From assembly GCA_045627405.1 (NCBI GenBank), contig JAZQNP010000087.1, positions 1-30,939 on the forward strand: DNA of 30,939 bases, given 5' to 3'. Shown here in pieces: positions 13,454 to 21,158 of this stretch (position 1 is its first letter; the number at the start of each line of letters is the position of its first letter). The notes beneath the pieces are model-generated. The model saw only the letters and a program-made list of their open reading frames with translations. It did not search any database and was not told the DNA's origin. Position numbers and translations under genes: made by a program. The DNA is from Firm-04 sp045627405. GTDB taxonomy: Bacteria; Bacillota; Clostridia; Oscillospirales; Ruminococcaceae.

Positions 13454-15545
13454 GTGGAAAAAGCTGTGCGGCTTCCGGCTGCTCTGGATTCTGCTGCCGG
13501 TTCTGCTTTGCATCAATGGCTATGTGCAGATCTCTGCGGCGAATGCGCGCCCGTATTCTGCGGCGGAATACCGCAACTGTCTGCGGTATCTGCAAACGCT
13601 TGAACAGGAGCAGATATCGCCGTATATAGAGCAGCAGCTGGATGCCGCATTTTCCGGCGGCACCTCAGAATTCTCATGGGCTGCACTGACGGAAATGCAG
13701 GAGAGCATTGCGCGTATCGAAGGCTATGCGGATTATCTTGCGGAGATTGATGCAAGGGCAAAGCAGAATTCCGGGCTCGCAATCTGGGGCGGTAAAGACA
13801 CCTTTTCATATCGCAATATGCAGAAAACACCGCCCGCGTATCAGGCGATGAAGCAGACCACTCTGCGGCTCGACACAGAGCGCGGCCTCGACGATGCGCT
13901 GCATCATCCGGTGACTGATTTTCTCGGGATTTTTCTGCTGTTTCTGATCGTCAGCACTGTGATGCTGAAAGACCGCGAGCAGGGCATGATGCCGCTGCTG
14001 TTTTCCATGCCAGACGGACGCGGCGCGTTGCTGCGTACAAAGCTGCTGCTGATTTCATTCTGCACAGCGGGCACAGCACTGCTGCTTTACGGCGAGAATT
14101 TGCTGATCGGTGCTGGGCTGTACGCTCTGGGTGATCTGTCGCGCCCGATTCAGTGTATCGGCAGCTTTTATGAATGCAATCTGCCGATTTCAGCGGGTGC
14201 ATATCTGCTGTTGTTTGCCGCAATGAAGTTTGCCGCGTTTCTGGTGTTCAGCACGGTGTTTGCCGCGGTCTGTACCGCCGCGAAAAACAATCTGACTGTG
14301 TACGCGGTCTCCGGCGGATTCTGCGGCATCAGCTTTCTGTTGTATCAGTTTGTATCGCCGCTGTCAAATTGGAGTCTGCTGCATTATCTCAATCCGATGC
14401 AGCTTGTTCGCGTGCATGAAATCATCGGGACTTACCGAAATATCAATCTGTTCGGCTGGCCGGTCTCACTGAAAATCTCCGCGCCGGCTGCGGCAGGTAT
14501 TTTCATTTTGATCGCGATTTGTTTCTCCGCGGGATGCTTTGTGCATCGCCGAAATCAGCAGTACCGCAATCTGTCCGTCACATTTTTGAAACGCAAAACA
14601 CGCCGCGTGCACGGGAAGATGTATTATGTCATTTCCCGCTCGCTGGTGCTGCAAAAGGGCATTGTGCCGGTGCTTGCGGTGATCTTTGCGGCGGCGGTGT
14701 TCGCGTCCGGCTTTACGCGGTATTACACCAGCGACGACATCTACTACGAGAAATTCACAACGGAGCATGCCGGTGTCATCACCGAGGAAACGCTGGCATT
14801 CATCCGTGAAAAGCAGGCGCATTACGATGCGCTTGAACAGGAAATTCAGGTGCTGCAAGCATCTCCGCAGACGAACCTGATACGCCTGAACGCAATCTCA
14901 GAGGAGATGCACGACCGTAGTGCATTCACACAGTTCTGCACGCGCTGTAACGCCATTTTGCAGAGCGGCGGCGACGGCGAAATGTTCTACGACACCGGCT
15001 ATGCACGGCTGTTCGGGCTCGACGGCAACAACGACGATCTGAAAATCAACCTTTGCATTCTGATTTTTCTGTGTCTGCTGCTGTCGCCGTTCGCGGCGCA
15101 GGACAGAAAGACCGATATGGTAAAGATTTTGTATGCGACCGCTGCCGGAAAGCGCGGATACTGGAAACGCCTGCTGATTTACAGCGCGGTCTGCGGAATC
15201 ACAGTGAGCGTCATATTCAATGTGCCGTATGTGCTTCACATATTGCAAAAATACGGCACTGCGGGGCTTTCTGCGCCGCTGCAAAGTATGACGGAATTCA
15301 CGCAGAACGGCATCATCCGTTCCGTCAGAACGGAGATTATCATTCTGCTGGTTGTACGCATTTTCAGCGCAGCAGTCACGGCGATGTGCATGAGCCTATT
15401 GTCCGGCAGATGCCGCAGTCTTATCACCTCATATGTCGCAAATCTCAGCACATTTGTGCTGCCCGCCACACTTGCATTGATGGGCGTTTCGGTGATGCGG
15501 TATGTGGGAGTGAATCCGTTTTTGAGCTATTTTATCTTCATATAG
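13434..15545 (+). CDS. ABC-2-like permease, internally duplicated
   Basis: The 703-residue integral membrane protein starts at ATG 13434 with ACGGAGGCGACC upstream. It consists of two similar halves. Each has an N-terminal membrane helix (near 15-35 and near 415-440), a large helical extracytoplasmic region of 100-150 residues, and then five helices. The segment after the ectodomain is recognisably repeated: VMLKDREQGMMPLLFSMPDG in half one and AAQDRKTDMVKILYATAAG in half two, each followed by (R/K)xxLL(I/L)xS. It therefore looks like a fusion of two half-transporter permeases and could form the whole membrane domain with an ATPase dimer. Substrate unknown. A GC-rich palindrome at 15589-15610 ends the operon. 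Confidence 0.87.
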   Translation: MRILRYEWKKLCGFRLLWILLPVLLCINGYVQISAANARPYSAAEYRNCLRYLQTLEQEQISPYIEQQLDAAFSGGTSEFSWAALTEMQESIARIEGYADYLAEIDARAKQNSGLAIWGGKDTFSYRNMQKTPPAYQAMKQTTLRLDTERGLDDALHHPVTDFLGIFLLFLIVSTVMLKDREQGMMPLLFSMPDGRGALLRTKLLLISFCTAGTALLLYGENLLIGAGLYALGDLSRPIQCIGSFYECNLPISAGAYLLLFAAMKFAAFLVFSTVFAAVCTAAKNNLTVYAVSGGFCGISFLLYQFVSPLSNWSLLHYLNPMQLVRVHEIIGTYRNINLFGWPVSLKISAPAAAGIFILIAICFSAGCFVHRRNQQYRNLSVTFLKRKTRRVHGKMYYVISRSLVLQKGIVPVLAVIFAAAVFASGFTRYYTSDDIYYEKFTTEHAGVITEETLAFIREKQAHYDALEQEIQVLQASPQTNLIRLNAISEEMHDRSAFTQFCTRCNAILQSGGDGEMFYDTGYARLFGLDGNNDDLKINLCILIFLCLLLSPFAAQDRKTDMVKILYATAAGKRGYWKRLLIYSAVCGITVSVIFNVPYVLHILQKYGTAGLSAPLQSMTEFTQNGIIRSVRTEIIILLVVRIFSAAVTAMCMSLLSGRCRSLITSYVANLSTFVLPATLALMGVSVMRYVGVNPFLSYFIFI

Positions 15546-15588
15546 ATATATATATGCTATATGCCGATTTATCTTCTGAAAGAAAGAG

Positions 15589-15612
15589 ACAGCCGCCCGC
15601 GGGCGGCTGTTT
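15589..15612 (+). terminator. GC-rich palindrome, probable terminator of the ABC operon
   Basis: ACAGCCGCCCG followed directly by CGGGCGGCTGT forms a perfect 22-bp palindrome, then TTTCACATC. It lies 44 bp after the permease stop. The U-tract is weak, so termination may be partial. Confidence 0.6.
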
Positions 15613-15771
15613 CACATCGTGCATTCTGTTATTGCAATTTCACAATCTGTTCTATTATACATTGTTTCGGCCAAAAACAAGAGGGAAACAAGAATTCAGA
15701 AAACTGTCATAATGTCATAATACACAAAATCCGCTGTTCAGACACAAATCCCATTTTCGCTGCTGAAACAC

Positions 15772-15807
15772 AAAAATCCCGGCAGCTCACAAGAACTGCC
15801 GGGATTT
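15772..15807 (-). terminator. Terminator of the NifU-like/GGGtGRT operon
   Basis: On the minus strand an 11-bp stem (AATCCCGGCAG with CTGCCGGGATT) has a 10-nt loop and is followed by TTTTGTGTTT. It lies about 30 bp downstream of the GGGtGRT stop codon. Confidence 0.88.
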
Positions 15808-15838
15808 CTCATACAAACGTATTTACGCCATTTTCAGC

Positions 15839-16837
15839 TCACTTCATAGCCTCTTCAACAGCAACTGCACAAGCAACAGTAGCACCAACCATCGGGTTGT
15901 TGCCCATGCCGATCAGACCCATCATCTCAACGTGTGCCGGAACGGAGGAAGAACCTGCAAACTGTGCATCAGAGTGCATTCTGCCCATCGTATCGGTCAT
16001 GCCGTAAGAAGCCGGACCTGCTGCCATGTTGTCCGGGTGCAGGGTTCTGCCCGTGCCGCCGCCGGATGCCACCGAGAAGTACTTCTTTCCTGCATCAATC
16101 CGTTCCTTCTTATAGGTGCCGGCGACCGGATGCTGGAAACGTGTCGGGTTGGTGGAGTTGCCGGTGATCGAAACATCGACATTCTCTTTCCACATGATTG
16201 CCACACCCTCTGTGACGTCATTTGCACCGTAGCAGTTGACCTTTGCGCGGAGACCGTCGGAATATGCCTTGCGGAACACTTCCTTGACCTCGCCGGTGTA
16301 ATAATCCATCTCGGTCTCAACATATGTAAAGCCGTTGATACGCGCAATGATCTGTGCAGCATCCTTGCCCAGTCCGTTCAGAATAACACGGAGCGGCTTC
16401 TTGCGCACCTTGTTTGCCTTTTCTGCGATGCCGATTGCACCCTCAGCAGCTGCGAAGGACTCATGACCTGCAAGGAATGCGAAGCATTCTGTCTCTTCTT
16501 CCAGCAGCATCTTGCCGAGATTGCCGTGACCGAGTCCGACCTTTCTCTGGTCTGCAACAGAACCCGGAATGCAGAATGCCTGCAAGCCTTCACCGATTGC
16601 TGCTGCTGCGTCTGCTGCTCTGGTGCAGCCCTTCTTGATTGCGATTGCACACCCGACGGTGTATGCCCACTTTGCATTCTCAAAGCAGATCGGCTGAATG
16701 CCCTCTACCAGCTTATAAATATCCAGACCCTTTTCCTTGCAGACATCTGCACATGCCTCGATGGAATCAATGCCATACTCTTTCAGCACTGCGAGGATCT
16801 GCTTTTCGCGTCTTTCGTATGATTCAAACAGAGCCAT
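15839..16837 (-). CDS. GGGtGRT protein
   Basis: The 332-residue protein belongs to the family named after its motif, seen here as SVASGGGTGRTLHPDN with GGGTGRT at residues 259-265. It is soluble and rich in Gly and Ala, with several conserved Cys (CADVCKEKG, ICFENAKWAYTVGCAIAIKKGC, ECFAFLAGHESF). The molecular function of the family is not established. It is regularly encoded next to a NifU-like Fe-S scaffold protein in anaerobes, as here, where it starts 14 nt after that gene with AAGGAGGAAAC in front. A role in Fe-S or metal-cofactor handling is inferred from this linkage. Confidence 0.92.
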   Translation of the reverse strand: MALFESYERREKQILAVLKEYGIDSIEACADVCKEKGLDIYKLVEGIQPICFENAKWAYTVGCAIAIKKGCTRAADAAAAIGEGLQAFCIPGSVADQRKVGLGHGNLGKMLLEEETECFAFLAGHESFAAAEGAIGIAEKANKVRKKPLRVILNGLGKDAAQIIARINGFTYVETEMDYYTGEVKEVFRKAYSDGLRAKVNCYGANDVTEGVAIMWKENVDVSITGNSTNPTRFQHPVAGTYKKERIDAGKKYFSVASGGGTGRTLHPDNMAAGPASYGMTDTMGRMHSDAQFAGSSSVPAHVEMMGLIGMGNNPMVGATVACAVAVEEAMK

Positions 16838-16851
16838 TGACGGTTTCCTCC

Positions 16852-17544
16852 TTATTCTTTTCTCGGATCGACAAACTTGACAGCATCAGCGACACGGCCG
16901 TACTGACCCTGTGCCTTTTCGTATGCGGTATTCGCATCGTCGCCGCCCTTGATGAAGTCCATCATCTTGCCGAAGTTGACAAACTGATAGCCGATGATCT
17001 CATCGTACTCATTGAGTGCCAGCTTGGTCACATAGCCGTCGGTCATTTCGGGGTAACGCGGACCCTTTGCAAGTGTGCCGTACATCGTGCCGACCTGCGA
17101 ACGCAGACCCTTGCCGAGGTCTTCCAGACCTGCACCGACAACCAGTCCGCCCTCGGAGAACGCACTCTGCGAACGGCCGTAAACAATTTGAAGGAACAGC
17201 TCACGCATTGCGGTGTTGATTGCATCGCAGACGAGATCCGTATTCAGTGCTTCCAGAATCGTTCTGCCCGGCAGAATCTCGGCTGCCATTGCAGCGGAAT
17301 GTGTCATACCGGAACAGCCGATTGTCTCAACCAATGCTTCCTGAATCACACCGTCCTTGACGTTCAGTGTCAGCTTACAACATCCCTGCTGCGGCGCACA
17401 CCAGCCAATACCGTGTGTAAAGCCGGAAATATCGGAGATTTCCTTTGCCTTGACCCACTTTGCCTCTTCCGGAATCGGAGCGGCACCGTGTGCGACACCC
17501 TGTGCGATCGGGCACATGGTCTCGACTTCATGAGAATAGATCAT
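16852..17544 (-). CDS. NifU-like iron-sulfur cluster assembly scaffold protein
   Basis: The 230-residue protein has the IscU/NifU-N-type core with conserved Cys in HGIGWCAPQQGCCKLTL, VETIGCSGMTHSAAMA and DLVCDAINTA, the positions that hold a nascent Fe-S cluster in this fold. The family would receive iron and sulfide from a cysteine desulfurase and pass clusters to apoproteins. No desulfurase is encoded nearby. It is longer than bacterial IscU because of a C-terminal extension (about 150-230) with Tyr/Asp-rich segments. AAGGAG lies 7 nt upstream of the ATG, and a consensus promoter and a 5' hairpin precede it. It is co-transcribed with the GGGtGRT gene. Confidence 0.88.
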   Translation of the reverse strand: MIYSHEVETMCPIAQGVAHGAAPIPEEAKWVKAKEISDISGFTHGIGWCAPQQGCCKLTLNVKDGVIQEALVETIGCSGMTHSAAMAAEILPGRTILEALNTDLVCDAINTAMRELFLQIVYGRSQSAFSEGGLVVGAGLEDLGKGLRSQVGTMYGTLAKGPRYPEMTDGYVTKLALNEYDEIIGYQFVNFGKMMDFIKGGDDANTAYEKAQGQYGRVADAVKFVDPRKE

Positions 17545-17561
17545 AACTTAACTCCTTTCAC

Positions 17562-17581
17562 GGGGATACATCGCTATCCCC
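17562..17581 (-). other. 5'-UTR hairpin of the NifU-like operon
   Basis: GGGGATA and TATCCCC (7 bp, 6-nt loop) lie almost at the predicted 5' end of the transcript (start near 17588) and 10 nt before the ribosome-binding site. A hairpin in this place often protects the mRNA from 5'-dependent decay. A regulatory protein site is the alternative. Confidence 0.5.
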
Positions 17582-17594
17582 TGATACTGTATCT

Positions 17595-17623
17595 ATTATA
17601 CTGTATTCCGACGAAAAAATCAA
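17595..17623 (-). promoter_or_regulatory. Promoter of the NifU-like/GGGtGRT operon
   Basis: On the minus strand, TTGATT (17623-17618), a 17-base spacer and TATAAT (17600-17595). Confidence 0.82.
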
Positions 17624-17733
17624 GGGCTTTACAGAAATTCACCCGCTGCGCACAGTCCGCTGCCCCGGAATCCTGCTGCAATGCGGTTTCCGACAGCTTC
17701 CGGCGCGTTTCTGCATTTTTTTCGAAAAAGGTA

Positions 17734-17762
17734 TTCCATTTTCCGCAGAAATCTGCTATAAT
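17734..17762 (+). promoter_or_regulatory. Probable promoter of the carboxypeptidase-like gene
   Basis: TATAAT at 17757-17762 is perfect. The -35 region at 17734-17739 (TTCCAT) is poor, at a 17-base spacing. The start near 17769 would leave a 40-nt leader. Confidence 0.6.
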
Positions 17763-17808
17763 AAAGATGTATGCAATCGAATACTCTATCTGTGAGGAGA
17801 TGTCACAC

Positions 17809-19188
17809 ATGCTGAAACGATTTTTTGCGGGGCTGGGCGCCGCTGTCCTGACCGTCTCGGCGGTGCTGTGGGAGCTGCCGGCGCAGTCTGCCGACGCACT
17901 GGTCTTTACCCCGAACAGCACGGTTTACAGCGAATCCGCTGCTCTGCTCAATCTCGATACCGGTACACTCTGCTATGAAAAAAACGCAGACAAAAAAGAA
18001 ATGCCCGCCGCGCTCGTTCAGATCATGACTGCGGTCATTGTGCTGGAAAACTGCGCTGACATCAGTACGCAGAAAATTACCGCTACAACGGAAATGTTCG
18101 AGGGCTTTGTCAGCTACGAGTACCAGAGTGATCTGCGCTATGCGGAAATCGATGCGGGCGATACCCTGACGGTGGAGGATCTGCTCTATGCGATGATGCT
18201 GACCTCTTCCTGTGAGGCGTCCATAATGCTCGCAACAGAATTCGGCGGCGGCAGCGAAAGCGATTTCGTCACGCTGATGAACAACAAGGCTGCCGAGCTG
18301 GAAATGTCCAATACCCGCTTCACCAATGCCACCGGCCTTTACAGCGTGCGGCAGGTCTCCACGGCAAGAGATATGATCAATCTGCTCAACTACGCCATGA
18401 CCGTGCCGCACTTCGAGGCAATCGCCTGCGCCGCCAGCTACACGCCGTCGTCGGCAGAATCTGCCGGAAAACAATCCGACTGGTCATGGGAGCATTCCAA
18501 TATCATGATGAATGATTCCTCCGACTATTACTGCAACGGCGTCAAGGGTGTCAAGACCGGAAACTTGCAGGAGGGCGGCAGATGCATCGCCTGCAAAGCT
18601 TCCCGCGACGGCAACAACTATCTGCTGGTCTGCATGAATGCACCGATCTACGATGAAGACGGCAACAGCCATTTCTACCATCTGTCCGATGCACAGGGCA
18701 TTCTCGAATGGGCGTTCATGCATCTCTCCTATCAGGAGATTCTCTCCGTGAACAAGGAACTCGATGAGATTCAGGTCAATCATGCAAAGGGCTCCGATTA
18801 TGTCATCCTGAAACCCGCACAGGGGTATTCCTGCATGTGGTGCGATACGGCGGATATTTCCAGTGTCCAGCAAATCAAGGGCTGGATCACCCAGACGGAT
18901 GCGCCGGTTCAGGCAGGCGACAAGCTCGGCACGGTGACACTCAAACTCTCCGGCGAAACACTCGCGGAAATCGACGTCATCGCCGCTTCAACCGTCGAAC
19001 GCTCCTTCTGGAAGTATAATCTCGCAGAAATCCCCGGCTTCTTCCACTCGACCTATCTGCACAATATGTGGACATGGGGCATCGTCCTCTCGCTGCTGTA
19101 TCTCAGTCTCTGCATCCTGTTTGCAATCCGTTACCGCATCAAGCACAAAAATGCCCGCGAAGCCTATAAACGGAGTCAGAATCCGTAA
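17809..19188 (+). CDS. D,D-carboxypeptidase (PBP5/DacF-fold) homologue lacking catalytic residues
   Basis: The 459-residue protein starts at ATG 17809 with GAGGAG upstream; the much longer open frame before it carries no start signal. Residues 1-29 are a signal peptide (AQSADA end). Residues about 35-290 match the serine D-Ala-D-Ala carboxypeptidase fold (LLNLDTGTLCYEKNADK, IMTAVIVLE, TVEDLLYAMML, RFTNATGLYS, STARDMINLLNYAM, GVKGVKTG). The catalytic SxxK motif, normally PASxTK before IMTA, reads P-A-A68-L-V-Q71, so Ser and Lys are both gone. The SxN motif reads S133-S-C135. Only KTG (249-251) remains. It is therefore probably not a peptidase but a wall-binding or scaffolding pseudoenzyme. A second beta-rich domain (about 310-400) and a C-terminal membrane helix (about 415-440) follow. 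Confidence 0.85.
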   Translation: MLKRFFAGLGAAVLTVSAVLWELPAQSADALVFTPNSTVYSESAALLNLDTGTLCYEKNADKKEMPAALVQIMTAVIVLENCADISTQKITATTEMFEGFVSYEYQSDLRYAEIDAGDTLTVEDLLYAMMLTSSCEASIMLATEFGGGSESDFVTLMNNKAAELEMSNTRFTNATGLYSVRQVSTARDMINLLNYAMTVPHFEAIACAASYTPSSAESAGKQSDWSWEHSNIMMNDSSDYYCNGVKGVKTGNLQEGGRCIACKASRDGNNYLLVCMNAPIYDEDGNSHFYHLSDAQGILEWAFMHLSYQEILSVNKELDEIQVNHAKGSDYVILKPAQGYSCMWCDTADISSVQQIKGWITQTDAPVQAGDKLGTVTLKLSGETLAEIDVIAASTVERSFWKYNLAEIPGFFHSTYLHNMWTWGIVLSLLYLSLCILFAIRYRIKHKNAREAYKRSQNP

Positions 19189-19233
19189 GCGCACAGACGC
19201 TGCTTCTTTCTGACTGCCCGTAAAAACATGAAC

Positions 19234-19279
19234 AGCCCGACAGCGATGACATGATCCGCTGTCGGGCTTGTTTTCTCTT
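19234..19279. terminator. Shared terminator between convergent genes
   Basis: A 12-bp stem (AGCCCGACAGCG with CGCTGTCGGGCT, loop 11 nt) is followed by TGTTTTCTCTT on the plus strand. It lies directly next to the stop codon of the minus-strand nicotinamidase-like gene and can serve both directions. Confidence 0.85.
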
Positions 19280-19826
19280 ATGATGCAAAGACGTCAATCT
19301 GACAGCTCTGCATGACCGTCAGCGCGGCATCGTGCAGCGCGGGCGTCACGCCTGCACAGCAGTCCGCACGAACCGCAACCGAAATTTCTGGAAAATTGGC
19401 TTTCAGCAGCAGCGCGTTGGAAATCACGCAAATATCCGTACAAAGCCCGATGAGCGTCACCGCAAATGCCTCTCCGCAGGCAGCCTCCTGGATTAGCCGC
19501 GGCAGCCGGACAGAGCCGAATGTCGGTTTGCGCACGGTCTGGACAGATCCGGGTGCGGCATGTTCCCGCGCTGTGAGTGCCGCTGCAATCGTATCGTCCA
19601 GCTCCCAGCCCTCCGTGCCGAGGATACAGTGCGAAACCGGAAGCTTCTTTCCCTCCGCCGTGCTGAGATAATCCGTACCGTGGGTATCCATCGTAACGAA
19701 GATTTCTCCGTCCCAGCTGCGGATACATTCCGCCGCGCTTTCGACAATCCCCACGGCTTCCGGCGTACCGAGCGAGCCGTCTACAAAATCACGCTGCATA
19801 TCCACAACAACCAGAAACTGCTTCAT
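19278..19826 (-). CDS. Nicotinamidase-like cysteine hydrolase
   Basis: The 182-residue protein starts at ATG 19826 with AAGGAG 10 nt upstream; an in-frame ATG 20 codons earlier lies in the terminator region. It has the isochorismatase/nicotinamidase fold. The catalytic triad is Asp9 (VVDMQRDF), Lys100 (VRKPTFGS) and Cys133 (LCTDICV). The metal ligands are Asp47 and His49 (TMDTHGTDY) and His66 (VSHCILGTEGWE). The cis-peptide region precedes the Cys. These features fit hydrolysis of nicotinamide to nicotinate in NAD salvage, though other amides cannot be excluded. The gene is last in the dnaX-recR cluster, behind an internal terminator. Confidence 0.85.
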   Translation of the reverse strand: MKQFLVVVDMQRDFVDGSLGTPEAVGIVESAAECIRSWDGEIFVTMDTHGTDYLSTAEGKKLPVSHCILGTEGWELDDTIAAALTAREHAAPGSVQTVRKPTFGSVRLPRLIQEAACGEAFAVTLIGLCTDICVISNALLLKANFPEISVAVRADCCAGVTPALHDAALTVMQSCQIDVFAS

Positions 19827-19850
19827 TTCGGTCTCTCTCCTTCTCTTGTG

Positions 19851-19886
19851 AAAAATGCAGAACGGGGGATTCTCCGCGTTCTGCAC
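19851..19886 (-). terminator. Terminator between HAD hydrolase and nicotinamidase-like gene
   Basis: On the minus strand TGCAGAACG pairs with CGTTCTGCA across a 12-nt loop, followed by TTTTTC. It starts 3-4 nt after the HAD stop codon and ends about 25 nt before the next ATG. That leaves no room for a promoter, so the downstream gene must rely on read-through or an internal promoter. Confidence 0.75.
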
Positions 19887-19888
19887 TG

Positions 19889-20554
19889 TCAGTCAAACAT
19901 TGCAAAAAAATCATCTGCACGCAGCTCCGCCCATGTGTCCGCAATCAGGTCGCAGACCGATGCAAGTGCATCCCAGTCTGCCCTGCCGATTGCATCACGG
20001 AAGCCGATCGTGTAAAAACCTGCCTGCTTCGCGGTTTTTGCAGCGTAAAGTGCGTCCTCAATCACAACCAGCTCCTGCGGCTCTGCGCCAAGCGATGCCG
20101 CAGCATCCAGATAGAGCTTTGGCGCATGCTTTCCCAACGAACCCGGTTCCGGCGTGAGAATCGCAGAAAACAGCCGCTTGATGCCAAGCCTTGTCAGCGC
20201 GGAATCCAGCAATTCCGGATAGGTCACGCTTGCAAGTGCAAAAGGAATCCCGCGCACTGTCAGGTCATGCAGAAAATCCGCAGCCCCCGCTTTGAGCGGC
20301 AGCGTGTCACGGTATGCTTCCGCGGCAAGCTCCTGCACCCGAATCCGCACCTCGTCCGCTGTCATGCCGAGCGGAAACCGTGCGGCATAATACGCAGAAG
20401 CGTCCTCCACGGTCATGTTCTTCACAATATCGGAAATGTCAGGCGGCGGTTCGATGCCTCTTTCGGTCAGAAACCGCCGGTCCAGCTCCTCCCACATTCC
20501 CATGGAATCGAGCAGCGTCCCGTCGAGATCAAAAATCACGCCCCGCATAGTCAC
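19889..20554 (-). CDS. HAD-superfamily phosphatase, beta-phosphoglucomutase-like
   Basis: The 221-residue protein carries the HAD motifs in order. Motif I is VIFDLDGTLLDS (nucleophile Asp9, acid/base Asp11). A helical cap (about 20-90) follows, then motif II LASVTYPE, a Lys in GKHAPKLY and motif III VVIEDALYAAKTAKQAG. It should hydrolyse or transfer phosphate on a small metabolite, probably a sugar phosphate, in the cytosol. The substrate cannot be read from sequence. The GTG start at 20554 overlaps the recR stop in a GTGA; an ATG two codons later (20548) is an equally possible start. Confidence 0.85.
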   Translation of the reverse strand: MTMRGVIFDLDGTLLDSMGMWEELDRRFLTERGIEPPPDISDIVKNMTVEDASAYYAARFPLGMTADEVRIRVQELAAEAYRDTLPLKAGAADFLHDLTVRGIPFALASVTYPELLDSALTRLGIKRLFSAILTPEPGSLGKHAPKLYLDAAASLGAEPQELVVIEDALYAAKTAKQAGFYTIGFRDAIGRADWDALASVCDLIADTWAELRADDFFAMFD

Positions 20555-21153
20555 ATCTCACTGCGGTTGGACAGGGCGCGGTACAGCGTCACCTCATCGG
20601 TATATTCAATCACGCCGCCGACAGGCAGACCGAACGCCAGACGCGTCACCCGGACACCGAGCGGCTTGCAGATGCGCGAGAGATACATCGCTGTGGCTTC
20701 GCCTTCCACACTGGGATTTGTTGCCATGATGATCTCCTGAATACCGCCCTGCTGAATCCGCGAAAGAAGCTGCTGAATCCGCAGATGATCCGGTGTGATG
20801 CCGTCAAGCGGGGAAATCAGTCCGTGCAGCACATGATATACGCCCGTATACTCATTTGTGCGCTCAATCGCCGCGACATCCTTCGGTCCCTCCACAACAC
20901 AAACCGTGCTGTGATCGCGCTTGGCATTGCCGCAGACCGAACAAAGCTCCTGCTCGGTCAGATTCTGACACAAGGGGCAGTCATGAATCTGCGCTTTGGC
21001 ATTGAGTATCGCGGCGGCAAACTCCTCCGCCTGCTCCTGCGGCATCTCCATGACGGCATACGCAAGACGCTGCGCGGTTTTCATTCCGATACCGGGCAGC
21101 GATGCGAATTTTTCTGACAGAACAACAAGCGGCAGCGCGCTGAAATTATCCAT
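20551..21153 (-). CDS. recR: Recombination protein RecR
   Basis: The 200-residue protein has standard length. RecR forms a ring-shaped clamp that with RecO and RecF loads RecA at gapped DNA. It has a helix-hairpin-helix segment (LPGIGMKTAQRLAY, 19-32), a C4 zinc finger (Cys59, Cys62, Cys71, Cys74 in CPLC and CSVC), a Toprim domain beginning VCVVEGPKDVAAIE (about 84-97) and the C-terminal Walker-B-like LPVGGVIEYTDEVTL. It starts 5 nt after ybaB, and the dnaX-ybaB-recR order is the classic Firmicute arrangement. Confidence 0.97.
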   Translation of the reverse strand: MDNFSALPLVVLSEKFASLPGIGMKTAQRLAYAVMEMPQEQAEEFAAAILNAKAQIHDCPLCQNLTEQELCSVCGNAKRDHSTVCVVEGPKDVAAIERTNEYTGVYHVLHGLISPLDGITPDHLRIQQLLSRIQQGGIQEIIMATNPSVEGEATAMYLSRICKPLGVRVTRLAFGLPVGGVIEYTDEVTLYRALSNRSEM

Positions 21154-21158
21154 GCGGA

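Noticed and set aside
15621..15680. Minus-strand TATAAT near 15650 as a promoter
   Set aside because: No -35 box lies at suitable spacing, and transcription would run only into the ABC operon terminator.
16639..17808. Very long open frame upstream of the carboxypeptidase-like gene (849 codons in total)
   Set aside because: It is the antisense shadow of the NifU-like and GGGtGRT genes. The real start is ATG 17809, with a ribosome-binding site, signal peptide and promoter.
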